IMG/VR virus record: IMGVR_UViG_3300010391_002477
Coordinates: 1-23,857 of that record
Reading direction: 5' to 3' (one strand)
Source of the DNA: a virus
Length of the DNA: 23,857 nt
The translations under genes and the position numbers were made by a program. Under the pieces are notes generated by a model that saw only the letters and a program-made list of their open reading frames with translations, was not told the origin of the DNA and made no database searches. Positions 5,095 to 12,300 of this stretch are shown piece by piece; position 1 is the first letter of the stretch; every line of letters begins with the position of its first letter.

Positions 5095-5100
5095 TAATTT

Positions 5101-5568
5101 ATGTTTACTCAAATATCCATATTGCCAAATAGTCAAAATGATAAATTTATTTTATCATTAAACATGATTATTTTTGATGTAGATAATTTAATAAGTACTA
5201 ATTTAAGTCGTATTATAAAAAAATATAATATTTCCCAAAATAAATTAGCTGCGATGATAGGAACAACTCCTGTAACAATTAATCAAATAATAAAAAACAA
5301 AAAAGGTATGGGTAAAGATATATTGGAACGTATCTGCAAAACTCTCAATATCGAGCCTGCTGAATTTTATATCCAACAATATACTCCTATCGCAAATTCA
5401 GAACTTCAAAAAAGAGCTGTTTATGAGACAAGGGAAGCAGAGGGAAAACATTTTTCCTCTGTAGCAGAAGAATCTATTGAATATATACCCTATAGAATTA
5501 AACAAATAAAAAAAGCGACATCGAAGGGCACTGATAAGGGCAAGCCTACTAGGTATAAGACTCGTTAA
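5101..5568 (+). CDS. Cro/CI-type (XRE) phage repressor
   Basis: 155 aa. Residues 34-90 are a Cro/CI helix-turn-helix domain: LSRIIKKYNISQNKLAAMIG, then TTPVTINQIIKNKKGM as the recognition region and a closing ILERICKTLNIEP helix. The rest is polar and basic, without a LexA-like Ser/Lys self-cleavage domain, so induction would not be by RecA-triggered self-cleavage as in lambda CI. ATG 5101 lacks a clear ribosome site; an ATG at 5164 is an alternative that keeps the HTH. It is the first gene of the rightward lysogeny module. Confidence 0.8.
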   Translation: MFTQISILPNSQNDKFILSLNMIIFDVDNLISTNLSRIIKKYNISQNKLAAMIGTTPVTINQIIKNKKGMGKDILERICKTLNIEPAEFYIQQYTPIANSELQKRAVYETREAEGKHFSSVAEESIEYIPYRIKQIKKATSKGTDKGKPTRYKTR

Positions 5569-5595
5569 ATAATTCTATCTACAAAGGAGAATTTA

Positions 5596-6447
5596 ATGGC
5601 ATCAATTCCTAAAAAAACAATTGAAAGATTTTTAAAAGAAGTTAGTAAATTTCAGCAAATTCTTCAAAATGCAAAAAATAGAGATATAAACGAAGCCGAT
5701 ACAGTCACTATAGTTACAGACATTCTCTGTTATATCTTTGGTTATGATAAATATTCTGAAATCACCGGTGAATTTGCTATTCGAGGAACTTATTGTGATC
5801 TTGCGGTAAAACTTGATGGTAATGTTAAATTTCTTATAGAAGTTAAAGCCATTGAACTTTCTTTAAAGTCAAATTATATTCGGCAAGCATTAGATTATGG
5901 GGCAAATTTAGGAATTCAATGGATTATCCTTACAAATGGAATTATGTGGGAAATATATCAGGTATATTTTGAAAAACCTATAAGAGCCGAAATTGTTTTT
6001 TCCTTTAATTTTCTTGAACTCAATCCCCGTAAAATTGATTGCCAGGAAAAACTATTTTTACTTTGCAAAGAAGGTTTAAAAAAAGCTGCAATTGATGAAT
6101 TTCAAGAACATAGAAAAATAGTAAATAGATTTAATATCGCAGCAATAATACTTGGAGAAACGGTATTAAATACAATTAGAAGAGAACTTAATAAAATATC
6201 TCTTCAGCGAGTTGAAATTTCTGAAATAGATAATATTCTGGAAAATGAGATATTTAAAAGAGATGTTATTGATGGAAAAGAAGCAATGAAAGCTTTAAAT
6301 TCTTTTAAAAGGGCAACCACAAAAAAACAAACTTCTCAAATAAAAAAATCTGAATTACAAGAACAACAATCACCAGAACAACAAGAACAACCACAAATTA
6401 AACCCGAAGAAGCAGATTTAGAACCATCGCAGAAGACTCCACAATAA
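5596..6447 (+). CDS. HsdR_N / PD-(D/E)XK nuclease-like protein, probable defence or exclusion gene
   Basis: 283 aa. Residues 10-130 look like the N-terminal nuclease-fold domain of type I restriction R subunits: Asp68 (YCDLAVKL), Glu82-x-Lys84 (FLIEVKAI), and a downstream Gln97 in IRQALDYGANLGIQWIILTNG, matching a PD-(D/E)XK core with a QxxxY element. There is no helicase part, so it is not a full restriction enzyme. The middle is helical; the C-terminal 40 residues are Gln/Pro/Glu-rich and probably disordered. It has an AAAGGAG site before ATG 5596 and follows the repressor, a usual place for genes expressed in lysogens. Whether it cleaves DNA or only binds is unknown. Confidence 0.7.
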   Translation: MASIPKKTIERFLKEVSKFQQILQNAKNRDINEADTVTIVTDILCYIFGYDKYSEITGEFAIRGTYCDLAVKLDGNVKFLIEVKAIELSLKSNYIRQALDYGANLGIQWIILTNGIMWEIYQVYFEKPIRAEIVFSFNFLELNPRKIDCQEKLFLLCKEGLKKAAIDEFQEHRKIVNRFNIAAIILGETVLNTIRRELNKISLQRVEISEIDNILENEIFKRDVIDGKEAMKALNSFKRATTKKQTSQIKKSELQEQQSPEQQEQPQIKPEEADLEPSQKTPQ

Positions 6448-6518
6448 GGACAGAACAACTTGAGTTAAGAGTTTTAAATAATAATTTGCCTTAATAGAAT
6501 TTTAAAAGGAGATTTAGT

Positions 6519-6812
6519 ATGAAAAAAATGTTTGGAATTATATGTCTTTTTATTTTCCTAACTGCTTGCGCTTACGCTCGCCCATCGTTCATTCCTAAAA
6601 GAATAGTACAGATAAGAATTGGAATGTCAAAATCAGACGTTCTGAAAATAATGGAAGTATCCCCTGGCATCAAAGTAATTCAGAACACAGAATATCTTGT
6701 TTATGAAACTCATTGGGGGGATTACCTGGTTAGAATTACAGATGGTAAAGTGGATGCTTACGGACAGTATTATGACAAGGATAAGGTCCCGTCTTTTACT
6801 CTACAACAATGA
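6519..6812 (+). CDS. SmpA/BamE-like lipoprotein
   Basis: 97 aa. A signal peptide (MKKMFGIICLFIFLTAC) ends in a lipobox, with Cys17 the likely lipid-attachment site. The mature part has the SmpA/OmlA pattern: IRIGMSKSDVLKIM (helix start, residues 32-45), then beta strands through YLVYETHWGDYLVRI with a short acidic C-terminus. BamE-like proteins sit in the outer membrane; a phage copy expressed with the repressor would suit superinfection exclusion or host surface change, which is inference. The ribosome site AAAGGAG precedes ATG 6519 by 8 nt. Confidence 0.75.
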   Translation: MKKMFGIICLFIFLTACAYARPSFIPKRIVQIRIGMSKSDVLKIMEVSPGIKVIQNTEYLVYETHWGDYLVRITDGKVDAYGQYYDKDKVPSFTLQQ

Positions 6813-6826
6813 TAGGAATTGTTTAA

Positions 6827-7087
6827 ATGGAAAAGCTTATTATTCCAAGAGTAAGAGGCAGGTGTCCTGCAGTTTCAATTTGCAAACACTTAGGAAATTT
6901 AAGACCGGAATGTATTGATGCAAAAGGACGTTTTTTTGATATGAATTCAGAAAAATGCTGTGCGAGTATGGTTATGCTTCTTGCCGATCTTGCGAAGATT
7001 GAGCTGGAACCTCTTCCGGCTTCACCAAAGATTGAAGGGTTTTCTCATCAAAACCAAGAGACTGTAAATAAAATAAAGAAAGGTTAA
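6827..7087 (+). CDS. Cys-rich small protein
   Basis: 86 aa with Cys13, Cys19, Cys29, Cys44 and Cys45 in the first half, which could bind metal or form disulfides; the second half is an amphipathic helix and a polar tail. No family recognised. The start at 6827 has a modest AGGAA ribosome site and lies 15 nt after the lipoprotein gene. Its 3' half overlaps the minus-strand gene 6972-7211. Confidence 0.55.
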   Translation: MEKLIIPRVRGRCPAVSICKHLGNLRPECIDAKGRFFDMNSEKCCASMVMLLADLAKIELEPLPASPKIEGFSHQNQETVNKIKKG

Positions 7088-7211
7088 TAAGAATTGTGAG
7101 TTTGTCATCAATAGAGTTAAGTAAATCACCCGGGGAAGGAGATATTTTTAATCTGCCAAATTCATTTTCAACAAAATAACTTTTTTCCTTATTTGGATTA
7201 TAAAATTTCAT
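6972..7211 (-). CDS. Candidate leaderless minus-strand gene, 79 aa
   Basis: Starts MKFYNPNKEKSYFVENEFGR, followed by SPSPGDLLNSIDD and a helical LTILINLSLFYLQSLGFDE segment; no family recognised. No ribosome site, but a near-consensus promoter (7218-7246) puts the start at 7211, exactly the A of this ATG. An in-frame ATG at 7232 lies inside the promoter and is unlikely. The gene opposes the lysogeny genes and its 3' end overlaps the Cys-rich gene. Position just upstream of int is where excision or control genes can lie; the sequence does not show which. Confidence 0.6.
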   Translation of the reverse strand: MKFYNPNKEKSYFVENEFGRLKISPSPGDLLNSIDDKLTILINLSLFYLQSLGFDEKTLQSLVKPEEVPAQSSQDRQEA

Positions 7212-7217
7212 AGCTAT

Positions 7218-7246
7218 ATTATATATTCCCAATTAAACTTTTGCAA
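7218..7246 (-). promoter_or_regulatory. Leftward sigma-70 promoter TTGCAA-17-TATAAT
   Basis: Minus strand -35 TTGCAA (7246-7241), 17-bp spacer, perfect -10 TATAAT (7223-7218). The predicted start is 7211, the first base of the 79-aa gene. Confidence 0.75.
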
Positions 7247-7257
7247 GAATAATCTTC

Positions 7258-8346
7258 ATGTCCATTCGTATCCGCAATAAAAGATTTGTTGTTGACTACT
7301 ATCCTGAAGGCAGGAAGGGGCAGCGGATCCGTTTGAGCCTGCCGGAGTCTGTAACAAACATTGAAGATGCCCGAGCAATTGAAAAAGGTTTTAGAACTGC
7401 AAAAGATAGTCCGGGTAGTGAGGTCCCGAGCAATGCTATTATTAACGATTCATTCCCGCAGTATTTATCCTGGTACGAGCTTCACCGGGCAAAAAGAACT
7501 TTTGAGGATGTCTCAAGCGTATACAAAAACCATATATCCCCGATCCTTGGCAAAGAAAGAATTGAGAATATCACTTTAAACCATATCAATGTTTACAAGA
7601 GAATTCGCAAAACTGACAAAACCAGTCTCACAAACCGCACAATCAACAAAGAACTTAACTATTTCTCAGGTTTTTTGAAGTGGTGTGAAAGATATGCAGG
7701 TATGAAGCCCAAAGCCTTCAGGATCGAGAAACTCCCCTATACCCGACCTATCCCCATGGTCCTGACCTTTGATGAAGCCCAGCGCCTGATTCAGGCTGCT
7801 GACACCCCCTACAAAGTCTTCTTCCTTGCCTTATTCAGTCTCGGGTTAAGGTTTAATGAGGCTTCTAAACTTAAATGGCAGGATGTGGACTTGGCAAACC
7901 GCACACTTAAGATAACAGGGAAGGGGGGCAGAACAAATATTCTTCCAATTTCAGACTGGCTTTATCAGGAGCTCAAGGATTTAAAGAAAATATCTGCTTC
8001 TGTATGGGTCTTTCCTTCAAAGAAAAAGGACCAGCCCATATCAGATATCAGGCAGGCGATTAAGAGGGCAAAAGCAAAGGCTGGCATAGATAAACATATC
8101 TATCCGCATCTATTACGCCATAGCCTTGCAACTTATTTACTTGAAAAAAATGTTAATCTGCGTACAATACAAGAAATCCTGGGACACAGGCAGGTAAGCA
8201 CAACCGAATTTTATACGCAGGTTGCCATGGAATCGAAAAGAAAAGCCCTAATGGTCATTGAGCGGAGTCGAAATGCAACGGATTTTAAGAAAGGCTTCCC
8301 AGCAGGTGACCACAAAAAGGTTAAGAAAATCAAAGGGAAAAGGTAA
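7258..8346 (+). CDS. int: Tyrosine recombinase, phage integrase
   Basis: 362 aa. Residues 1-50 are an arm-binding-type N-terminus, about 60-160 the SAM-like core-binding domain, and 165-330 the catalytic domain. The catalytic residues are visible: Arg198 (LGLRFNEASKL), Lys222 (GKGG), His284-Arg287 (HLLRHSL), His310 (LGHRQ) and the nucleophile Tyr319 (TTEFYTQV). It is a full-length phage integrase of the lambda/P4 type that would recombine attP with the host tRNA-Lys. The C-terminal tail of some 40 basic residues includes ERSRNA, encoded by a GAGCGGAGTCGAA repeat (8259-8273). ATG 7258 has no clear ribosome site. The tRNA-like core lies 67 bp downstream. Confidence 0.93.
   Translation: MSIRIRNKRFVVDYYPEGRKGQRIRLSLPESVTNIEDARAIEKGFRTAKDSPGSEVPSNAIINDSFPQYLSWYELHRAKRTFEDVSSVYKNHISPILGKERIENITLNHINVYKRIRKTDKTSLTNRTINKELNYFSGFLKWCERYAGMKPKAFRIEKLPYTRPIPMVLTFDEAQRLIQAADTPYKVFFLALFSLGLRFNEASKLKWQDVDLANRTLKITGKGGRTNILPISDWLYQELKDLKKISASVWVFPSKKKDQPISDIRQAIKRAKAKAGIDKHIYPHLLRHSLATYLLEKNVNLRTIQEILGHRQVSTTEFYTQVAMESKRKALMVIERSRNATDFKKGFPAGDHKKVKKIKGKR
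8259..8273. repeat. TGAGCGGAGTCGAAA repeat (copy 4) in int
   Basis: In frame near the end of the integrase gene, past the catalytic Tyr codon, translated as ERSR. Same motif as 3758-3797 and close to 1279-1296. Confidence 0.5.
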
Positions 8347-8412
8347 TTAGGTGACTGGTTAGAAACTTAAAAAAGCTTAAATATCAAAGGGCTGCAACCT
8401 CTCGGTATATGC

Positions 8413-8454
8413 CTCTTAATCCGTAGGTTACTGGTTCGATTCCAGTGCGGCTCA
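8413..8454 (+). other. 3' half of tRNA-Lys(CUU), probable attP core
   Basis: Reads as an anticodon loop CTCTTAA (anticodon CTT), 3' anticodon-stem strand TCCGT, variable AGGTT, T-arm ACTGG-TTCGATT-CCAGT, acceptor strand GCGGCTC and discriminator A. The matching 5' parts (GAGCCGC acceptor strand, D-arm, ACGGA stem) are absent upstream, so this is not a working tRNA. Phages that integrate in a tRNA carry such a 3' copy so that the host gene is restored. Its place directly after int supports attP (or one att end). Confidence 0.8.
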
Positions 8455-8508
8455 ATAAATAAATCAAAGAGTTATGTTAGATATTTTGGAAAATTATAAA
8501 ATTGAAAT

Positions 8509-8529
8509 TGACTACAAAGTGACTACAAA
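8509..8529 (+). repeat. Direct repeat TGACTACAAA x2, candidate integrase arm sites
   Basis: TGACTACAAA at 8509-8518 and 8520-8529, one base apart, 55 bp from the tRNA-like core. Integrase arm-type sites are short direct repeats at this kind of distance; function is inferred. The second copy overlaps the 3' end of the neighbouring gene. Confidence 0.5.
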
Positions 8530-8846
8530 AATCCATCTAATACCTGCGGAACTTGATTGTCTGTTAATTTAATATCGGGAATAGGGGCTTTCTGGAATCT
8601 TTTTAAAGCCAGAATCAACCATCCACACTCAAAAAACTCCTCATGGATAACTATCTCGTCTATATAGTTATCAAGAATCCAATCCTTGCCGCATATGTTT
8701 TGTCCAAACAATTTTAAAACTTTTTCATAACAATTTTTCTCTGCTTTGGCATAATCATTAAATTCATTAAATTCCAAAACTTGCATTGCTGCCCGTCTAT
8801 ATCTGTAAATTACAGCAAGGATTTTCTTAATCTCAACATCATTCAA
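8523..8846 (-). CDS. Last late-operon gene, hypothetical 107 aa
   Basis: A helical protein with several Trp and Cys residues (e.g. CGKDWILDNYIDEIVIHEEF) and no family I recognise. TTG 8846 is chosen because AAGGA lies 5 nt upstream and no ATG is well placed. It ends at the putative arm sites, so the late transcript runs up to attP. Confidence 0.55.
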   Translation of the reverse strand: MNDVEIKKILAVIYRYRRAAMQVLEFNEFNDYAKAEKNCYEKVLKLFGQNICGKDWILDNYIDEIVIHEEFFECGWLILALKRFQKAPIPDIKLTDNQVPQVLDGFL

Positions 8847-8904
8847 TTGCTTCCTTATCCTTTTTCAAAATATGCCACGGCGGTGAAGGGGTTAGCTTAC
8901 TCAT
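8839..8904 (-). CDS. Possible 21-aa peptide gene coupled to the next gene
   Basis: Frame MSKLTPSPPWHILKKDKEAI ending in one more Glu; its stop overlaps the TTG start of the 107-aa gene by 8 nt. No ribosome site, and it lies inside the inverted-repeat region 8871-8937, so it may be chance. It is listed because the amino-acid content looks protein-like and the overlap with the next start suggests coupling. Confidence 0.3.
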   Translation of the reverse strand: MSKLTPSPPWHILKKDKEAIE

Positions 8905-8937
8905 ACCAAGCTTAAAAAACTTGGGATCCGTGGCATA
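8871..8937. repeat. Nested inverted repeat in the tail-gene gap
   Basis: Outer arms TATGCCACGG (8871-8880) and CCGTGGCATA (8928-8937), with an inner CCAAG/CTTGG pair (8906-8910 and 8920-8924). RNA from either strand could form a branched hairpin. It is not followed by a good T-tract, so I do not call it a terminator. Confidence 0.6.
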
Positions 8938-8951
8938 CATAAAATACATTT

Positions 8952-9341
8952 TTACACCGTATAAAGCGTTCCGAACACCATGCACTTATTCGTTGCCCCG
9001 CCTGCCTGGTTGCTGACGTTGGCTTTGAATGGCGTTGATGAAGAATAGGTTTTTTGTTTCACAGGAGTTGCATTTGGCACTGGCATAAGCTTTACCATAT
9101 CATATTGCGCATCAAGATTTGAGAGAGTCTGAGCTGCAAGAAAATCATTGTAAGCCGTGCTGTTTCCCCCAAAAGTTACCTGTGTAGTTCCTGCATCTGC
9201 CCCAGCCTCAATCTTTACATGATCAGGCAGAAATCTCTTGCCGGACGGAGCAGTATATAAGGTTGTCGCTCCATCAGCATTTAACGGCAAATTGACTGTC
9301 GCAAGTAAAACTATTAAGTTTTCTCTTCCTTCTACTGGCAT
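8952..9341 (-). CDS. Small beta-rich virion-type protein, 129 aa
   Basis: Starts MPVEGRENLIVLLATVNLPL and runs as alternating beta strands with Gly/Thr/Asn turns (LYTAPSGKRFLPDHVKIEAG; FGGNSTAYNDF), ending KCMVFGTLYTV. This composition is typical of small structural or fibre-associated phage proteins; I do not recognise the family. AAAGGAGG lies 8 nt before ATG 9341. It follows the large hub/tip gene, where accessory tail-tip or fibre proteins are often encoded. Confidence 0.65.
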   Translation of the reverse strand: MPVEGRENLIVLLATVNLPLNADGATTLYTAPSGKRFLPDHVKIEAGADAGTTQVTFGGNSTAYNDFLAAQTLSNLDAQYDMVKLMPVPNATPVKQKTYSSSTPFKANVSNQAGGATNKCMVFGTLYTV

Positions 9342-9376
9342 GACTAAAACCTCCTTTTATTATAATTTTTAAACTA

Positions 9377-12300
9377 TTAAACTGCTATATAAACTGTATT
9401 TCCAGACCCAAGCTCCAATATCTCAGAATTGATATATACGATATTGCCATACTCTGCTACCATCGTATGGTCCTCACTTGCCATTTCCACAGTATAGACT
9501 CTATCTGTGCTTACTTCCGCACCGTCTTTCTTCCATCTTAAAAAGAGTTTATTAAGTAATGATGGGGCAGTAAGCCTTATAAAATCCGTAGCTCCGACAA
9601 TAATATTTTGGGGGGTTGACCAAGGAGCAAGATTAAATCCGTAGGTAGAGCCTGAATAAAGCCCTGTCACCCCGGAAGCAGGGCAGGTAGATTCTATTCT
9701 TAAAGTATTAAGAGCTTTCGCCTTGAATACGGCAAGCAGCGTATGGTCAAGACTATTAATGGGGAAGCTTATCGTTCTGCTTGTAGTAGTAGGGATAATG
9801 GCTTGTGAACCATCATAAACTATAAGTCCGTCTATCGTTACATTTACACCGTCTATCTGAATAATTGCCGCCTCATCAATCCAGGCGTCAAAGACCTTCC
9901 CTGCAAAACCTGTCAAGGCATCAAGCTCAATTGTATCCGTTGCCCCTACAACTAAAGTTTTAGGAGTAGTAACAATACCGGTTGCAGCACCTAAGCTATT
10001 ACCGGAATATTCAACCTGTAATCCGGTAATAGGATTCTCTGAGTGAATAATAAGATTATTATTTGTCGGGTCGTCGTAGGTTGCAATGATAGTATGATTA
10101 GCATTATTCATATCAAGGTCAAGAGTAAGGGAAGTTGTTAAAAGCGTTATCCCTTCATACCATCCTAAGAATGTTTTACCATCCAGTACAGGAGCGATCA
10201 ATCTTATAGAGGCGTAACTTTCCAGGGTTAGAACAAATTCTGTATCACCGCTGCCTGTAATCGTATTATCAAAAAAAGTATATTGATAATACACAGACAC
10301 CCCGCTTGCAGGGACGACTGACTGGACAGTCAAATTCTTAGTGCTTGTTGAAACGACTTTATAATGAACCCTGACTTGTCTGTTTGCATTATTCATCGGG
10401 ATGGTAGCTTTTCTCGTGCCTGTTATATATCCATTTGCCTCAGTGAGAATTACTCCATTGATGCTGAAATAAGAAAAGTCATACCCACCATAGGTAGCAG
10501 GGGCGGTGAGAACAATGCTATCATCACTGTTTACAATTATAGAGTTAGGGGTTGTTATTGTGCCAGACGCCACATCCCCGTAGGTATTCCCGCTATAAGT
10601 AATATCTACACCTCTGTTAACCCCTGCACCGCCGTCTGGATTCTCTGAGATAACCTCCAGCTCATTGGTCCCTGCCACAGCATCCGTATATTTGGCAGTA
10701 AGGGTATGAGGGAGGCTTGCGATTTCTAATAAATGAGTATTGCTGCTTGTTAAAACCTCTTCACCTTCAAGCCATTGAAAGGTTTTTCCGGCTACTTCAG
10801 GAGCAACAAGAACAACAGAATCTTCAACTCCAACTTTAATACTAAATGGAGTTGCCATGTCTGTAAAAATCTCTCCTGAGGTTTGATTTATTACAGTTAT
10901 TAAAACCCCGCTATCAGGATTTTCAGATTCAATATATAGGTCTATCTTTGTAGCATCGTCATCTAAATCATCTGCTGCTTTCAGGTCATGGATTGTAGTA
11001 ATTTCCTCTACCGTCTTTAGAGGCACTTTGTAATCAGGGGTTATGGTCTTCTGCAATATCCTTATTTTCTGATTGCTAACCTCAAGCCCTGAGTCTGTCA
11101 GAGTGTGGACAGAGCCTTGCAATATGTCTATATTTTTTAGTCCTGCGGCGAATTGATATTCAGCAGGGTCACACATTGATTTTCTCTTTATCCGAGTTGC
11201 CATAAAGTCAGCCCGCTTTAGAAGCATTATCCCATCCAGGCGTACAGTCTTAGAGTCAAGACCGTTTGTCTTGATATCTATAGGATCACGGGACTTCGCC
11301 GTTGCCCTGCGGTACTTTCTGACAATATCACCATTATTTTTAGTTGTAGACACCCGCCTCATAAAGGCAACAAGAACCTCATTAGTTTTTTCTTTGCTCG
11401 CCTGAGAGATTTTCTGTACTGGGGATTTATTTTTTTCAATCAGGATATTATTATTGATTATAAAATCCACATCAGCAGTCTCTGACTTATACTGCATATA
11501 ATCAAACTTGCCTGCCTCCCATCGAATAAAACCGTCATGGTGAGATAATATATAGGCAAGCAAATCATTCATACGCATTTGCTGGTTTACGTTAATTGAC
11601 ATCAGCAAATCTCTGTCAGCATCAGCACACCATGCATCGGTTTCAGCTGTAATAGTTTGATTCCACATCGTCGTAGGCATACCTGCCCCGAAGAAGCCAT
11701 TTGTCAGGGCATCGTAGGCAATGTTGGAGGGCAGAACATCAAGACCGGCAAATCTGATTTTATAAATATCATTCGTAGTAGCTCCTAAATAAAGAAAGTT
11801 AGAATCTGCAAAAAGAAAAGATTGGTCATTCGCTGCCCCGACATTAAGCGAGGTAATAGTAGATAAATCTTCAATATTTAACAAATATAGTGTTTGACTT
11901 CTTGTACCAACTGCAAGCATACCTTTATAAATACAAACAGAGTCTAATTTAAGAGAATTAAACTTTACTCTTGCACTCAATGTCATATCAGAGATTCTTA
12001 TTTTCCATATATTATAAACATCTGCGGTAGAATTATTGACTAAAACAAGATATAGAAATCCATTATTCAGTATCATTTCGATAACTTCATCGCTGTGGTC
12101 AAGAGTATAATTATCAACTTCAGTAACATCAGAGATTCTTATTTTATGGATAATAGGAGTTGGGGAAGCCTCTGAGGTATAAACATACACCCCTTCATCA
12201 TCAACAACTAATTCTTCTATCAGATATGTTGTAGGGTCTGTTGCCATAGCGACCTGAACTATTCCCAAGAATTTTAACTCATAGCCATTATTTAATACCT

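Noticed and set aside
8390-8454. Complete tRNA gene
   Set aside because: Only the anticodon loop to the 3' end fits. The sequence before it lacks a GAGCCGC acceptor strand, a D-arm and a complementary anticodon strand, so it is a fragment.
10364-10648. Rightward frame inside the tail tip gene
   Set aside because: Antisense to a long, clearly coding repeat region; no ribosome site.
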